A DNA stretch of 8,480 nucleotides, from assembly GCA_943323705.2 (NCBI GenBank), contig CALPIT020000106.1, positions 1 through 8,480 on the forward strand, written 5' to 3'. Positions within the stretch are counted from its first letter, which is position 1. Each line of letters opens with the position of its first letter. The translations under genes and the position numbers were made by a program. The notes under the pieces were generated by a model. It did no database searches. It saw nothing but the letters and a program-made list of their open reading frames with translations, and had not been told where the DNA came from. This document shows, piece by piece, positions 5,928 to 8,480 of the stretch. Source of the DNA: Streptomyces griseus. GTDB lineage: Bacteria > Bacteroidota > Bacteroidia > Chitinophagales > Chitinophagaceae.

Positions 5928-8480
5928 CTAATATTTCACTACCCTAACTGTTTTTACTTTATCGCCTTCACTTACTTCAAGCATATATACTCCAGATTTT
6001 AATTCATTCCCAAAAGAAATCGTTTCGTTTGAACTAAATTCAATCAACTTTAAATATCTACCCTGCACATCAAATAATCGTAGTCTAACTTTTTGATCTC
6101 GCAAATTTGACTGAACTTGTAGATTATAAAAAGTTGTTGTTGGATTAGGAAATACATTCACTTTGAACATTTCTTCAGCTGGATTAAGGTTTGTGCTTCT
6201 TGAATACATTGGAGTTACACAGCCCGTTGTAATTAGCTTCAACACTTTTTTAGTTCCTAGGCATCCATTTGTTCCAACGGCCTGTACAAAAATACTGTCG
6301 TTTGCGCGGGCAGTTATAAATCTAACTTTAATTTTCAATCCATTATTACCACTATCTAATACTGCTCCAGCTGGCAAGGTCCACTTATAAGATACAGAAC
6401 CTGTTACTGCTTTACAGCTGTATGTTACAGCAGTTGCAGTTCCAACTATTGGACAAATATTTGTTGTCCCGGAAAGTGTAGTTGAAGCCGCAAGAATTGT
6501 TGTTGCAAGATTTGACAACTTCTGAGCTTTCCATGAACTATTCCCACAAGCAGAGGTAAACATTACTTTGATAGAATCTCGTACTCCAGCAGCAGCATTG
6601 CTAGAATATTTTATGCGGATTATTCTTGATGTCAAACTAGCAGAATCCAAAACACCTGTTGAACCGACATTTCCAATTGGCATGCTCCATAAATATCCAG
6701 ATGCGGCGCCTGCAGATGTTGTGGCAGCAATTAATGCTGGAGCTGTATAGCGGTAAATTCGTTCACCACATTTATCACTAACTAAAGAAATCGAAATAGA
6801 CAATGGAGCAGCGGGAGCATTCAAAATAGTGTTGGTCAATTTAGTTGCTTTTGCATTTCCTAAACCACAATCTGAAGTGTATCTTATTCTAATTGAATCT
6901 CCTGCTACAGCTGCAGCATTAGAAGTGTAAACAACTACAATAGTTTGTGAGTTTACTGTACCTGAATCTATTGTTCCAGTTGAACCTACTGGGCCTTCAG
7001 GCAAAGACCATAACCATCCTGTTGCTGCTCCAGTTGTTGAACTGCATGGGGTTAAAGATGCAGCTGAATATCTGTATTTCCTTGCGCTACATACATTTGT
7101 TATCACTGGTGTAATGGTAACCAAAGGCGATGTTGAAGGAATGCCTAGTATGGTATTTGTAAGCTTGGCAGATTTAACAGCACTATATCCGCAATCTGAT
7201 GTATACCTTACTCTAATTGAGTCTCCAGCTGCCGCAGCTGCATTAGATGTATATACGACTACGATAGTTTGAGAATTCACATTACCAGAATCAATTGTTC
7301 CCGTTGATCCAACTGGACCTTCTGGCAATGACCATAACCAACCGGTTGCAGCTACCGTGTTTGCAGTTGCATTAGATAAAGCAGATGCGCTATATCGATA
7401 TTTTCTTGAACCACATACAGTACTTTGTATAGTAGTAATAACAACCGACGGAGCAGATGATGGTACACCTAAAGCAAGATTGGTTAGTTTGATTGCTTTA
7501 TAAGCACTATAACCACAAATGCTAAAGGCTCTTACTCTTATACTATCAGTTGTAAATGCGGCTGCATTTGAATTATATTTCACTCTGATTGTTCTTGAAT
7601 TGTTTACGTCACCAGAATCCAAAACAACTCCTGAAATACCACCAACCGATGTAGGTAACGACCATGAATAACCTGTAGCATTTGCAACTGCTGTTACTGT
7701 ATATCGATATATTCTTTGACCGCAAACATTACTAACTAAAGTTTGTGTTATTGATGTTGGAGCTACTGGAGTTAATTTTGTTATCGTAAGATTTAAAGTG
7801 ATTATACTATCACATCCACTTGCATTTGTTGTTCTCCAAGTTGCAGTATAATTTGAAGCAGTATAATTAACACCATGCCAAACATAACTGCTACAAGCAG
7901 AAATTGTTTCAATTGAATTTGTTGGCGTACAAGTAATTGTCAAATTAAGGGTAACTATAGAATCACAGCCCACAATATTTGTTGTTGTCCATGTGGGTGT
8001 ATTGGTGGAAGAACTATAAGTTACACCATGCCAAGTATAAGGTGTAGCTGAGTTTATAGTTTCAACAGCATTACTTGAATAGTTTATTGTAAGATTCAAT
8101 ATCGAAATCGAATCACATCCAACTACATTGGTTCCCGAGTAACTGTATGAACCCGATTGATTGTAAGTCACACCATTCCAACTATAACTATTACATACAG
8201 TAACATTTTGATTCGTTGTTGTAGAACGATATATTGTAAGATTCAAAATCGAAATCGAATCACATCCAACTACATTGGTTCCAGAGTAACTGTATGAACC
8301 CGATTGATTAAATGTCACACCATTCCAACTATAACTATTACATACAGTAACATTTTGATTCGTTGTTATAGAACGATTTATTGTAAGATTCAAAATCGAA
8401 ATCGAATCACATCCAACTACATTGGTTCCAGAGTAACTGTATGAACCCGATTGATTAAATGTCACACCATTCCAACTATA
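5928..8480 (-). CDS. Giant repetitive T9SS-exported surface protein, N-terminus off the right edge
   Basis: The frame is open to the right edge, so only the last 850 residues are seen; the GTG at 8463-8465 is an internal valine of a repeat, not a start. From N to C: six repeats of about 49 residues, the first partial, with SYSWNGVT and VGCDSI.LNLTI motifs (7776-8480); five Ig/PKD-like modules of about 92-108 residues, each with WSLP, DSG and usually two cysteines (6219-7772); and a T9SS type A sorting domain (5931-6167), starting FKVNVFPNP and ending GVYMLEVSEGDKVKTVRVVKY in typical form. Established knowledge: this tail directs outer-membrane translocation and usually attachment or release at the surface. 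An adhesin, gliding or matrix role is inferred from the repeats; no enzyme domain is visible. The gene has its own terminator. Confidence 0.92.
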   Translation of the reverse strand, partial: YSWNGVTFNQSGSYSYSGTNVVGCDSISILNLTINRSITTNQNVTVCNSYSWNGVTFNQSGSYSYSGTNVVGCDSISILNLTIYRSTTTNQNVTVCNSYSWNGVTYNQSGSYSYSGTNVVGCDSISILNLTINYSSNAVETINSATPYTWHGVTYSSSTNTPTWTTTNIVGCDSIVTLNLTITCTPTNSIETISACSSYVWHGVNYTASNYTATWRTTNASGCDSIITLNLTITKLTPVAPTSITQTLVSNVCGQRIYRYTVTAVANATGYSWSLPTSVGGISGVVLDSGDVNNSRTIRVKYNSNAAAFTTDSIRVRAFSICGYSAYKAIKLTNLALGVPSSAPSVVITTIQSTVCGSRKYRYSASALSNATANTVAATGWLWSLPEGPVGSTGTIDSGNVNSQTIVVVYTSNAAAAAGDSIRVRYTSDCGYSAVKSAKLTNTILGIPSTSPLVTITPVITNVCSARKYRYSAASLTPCSSTTGAATGWLWSLPEGPVGSTGTIDSGTVNSQTIVVVYTSNAAAVAGDSIRIRYTSDCGLGNAKATKLTNTILNAPAAPLSISISLVSDKCGERIYRYTAPALIAATTSAGAASGYLWSMPIGNVGSTGVLDSASLTSRIIRIKYSSNAAAGVRDSIKVMFTSACGNSSWKAQKLSNLATTILAASTTLSGTTNICPIVGTATAVTYSCKAVTGSVSYKWTLPAGAVLDSGNNGLKIKVRFITARANDSIFVQAVGTNGCLGTKKVLKLITTGCVTPMYSRSTNLNPAEEMFKVNVFPNPTTTFYNLQVQSNLRDQKVRLRLFDVQGRYLKLIEFSSNETISFGNELKSGVYMLEVSEGDKVKTVRVVKY
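5931..6167 (-). other. Por_Secre_tail-type T9SS sorting domain coding segment
   Basis: The last 79 codons of the large protein encode a type A C-terminal sorting signal. Diagnostic parts are VFPNP near the start, a run of beta-strands with LFDVQGR in the middle, and LKSGVYMLEV followed by a lysine-rich end. Recognition of this domain marks the gene as T9SS cargo and is one of the firmest taxonomic signals for Bacteroidota in the window. Confidence 0.93.
6495..7466 (-). repeat. Three tandem Ig-like modules with an exact 324-bp period
   Basis: Modules begin at 7466, 7142 and 6818 (minus strand), exactly 108 codons apart. A fourth start would fall at 6494, where a shorter divergent module begins, and an earlier shorter copy lies at 7467-7772. 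Modules one and two share a long run of identical residues around GWLWSLPEGPVGSTGTIDSG, while the underlying DNA differs at many third codon positions. Each module has one Cys near its start and one near its end, consistent with a disulfide. Confidence 0.85.
8083..8480 (-). repeat. Near-identical 147-bp tandem repeats encoding 49-residue units
   Basis: The same sequence recurs at 8171, 8318 and 8465, a strict 147-bp period that keeps the reading frame. The two complete copies 8171-8317 and 8318-8464 differ at only two bases (about 99% identical). The third copy to the left matches well only from about 8083 to 8170, with around five differences. Beyond that the units (7776-8082) are recognisable in protein but not in DNA. 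The tract runs off the right edge, so the copy number is unknown. Confidence 0.95.

Noticed and set aside
8463..8465. GTG as start of the large repeat protein
   Set aside because: It is the valine of the WNGVT motif in a repeat unit and the frame stays open upstream to the edge, so the true start is outside the window.
8083..8480. CRISPR array
   Set aside because: The repeats are 147 bp long, contiguous without spacers, and translated in frame as protein repeats.

Overview
The window looks like chromosomal DNA of an AT-rich member of the Bacteroidota, probably of the Chitinophagales/Saprospiria/Sphingobacteriia kind. The evidence is a C-terminal type IX secretion (T9SS) sorting domain, a FISUMP (Fibrobacter major paralogous) domain lipoprotein, promoter-like boxes of the TAnnTTTG/TAnnTTCG type, and start codons with no Shine-Dalgarno sequence. 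The exact lineage cannot be read from the window.

Layout, left to right. Positions 1-1801 (minus) hold the first 600 codons of a secreted M36 (fungalysin-type) zinc metallopeptidase; its C-terminus lies beyond the left edge. Positions 1802-2149 are a divergent intergenic region with a promoter-like box on each strand. Positions 2150-3520 (plus) encode an intact AAA_14/DUF4143-type ATPase and form the only plus-strand gene. Positions 3521-3774 separate two convergent genes and carry a strong terminator for the minus-strand gene. Positions 3775-5775 (minus) encode a 666-residue lipoprotein with several Cna-B/carboxypeptidase-regulatory-like modules and a C-terminal FISUMP domain. Positions 5776-5927 hold the next terminator, an AT-rich palindrome and a promoter-like box. 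Positions 5928-8480 (minus) are the C-terminal 850 codons of a giant repetitive cell-surface or secreted protein with a T9SS sorting tail; its N-terminus lies beyond the right edge.

Three of the four genes encode exported proteins: a peptidase, a surface lipoprotein and a T9SS cargo. Each minus-strand gene whose 3' end is visible has its own terminator, and the two visible minus-strand 5' ends each have a promoter-like box, so they look like single-gene transcription units rather than one operon. The cytoplasmic ATPase has no visible functional link to them. I saw no RNA gene, CRISPR array, complete insertion sequence or phage gene.

No undescribed system can be demonstrated here. The most interesting signals are the repeats in the large protein. 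One set is almost identical at the DNA level (147-bp period). Another is conserved in protein while its codons have diverged synonymously (324-bp period). There is also an apparent swap of cysteine position in one repeat unit, and a promoter placement suggesting leaderless translation of the ATPase.
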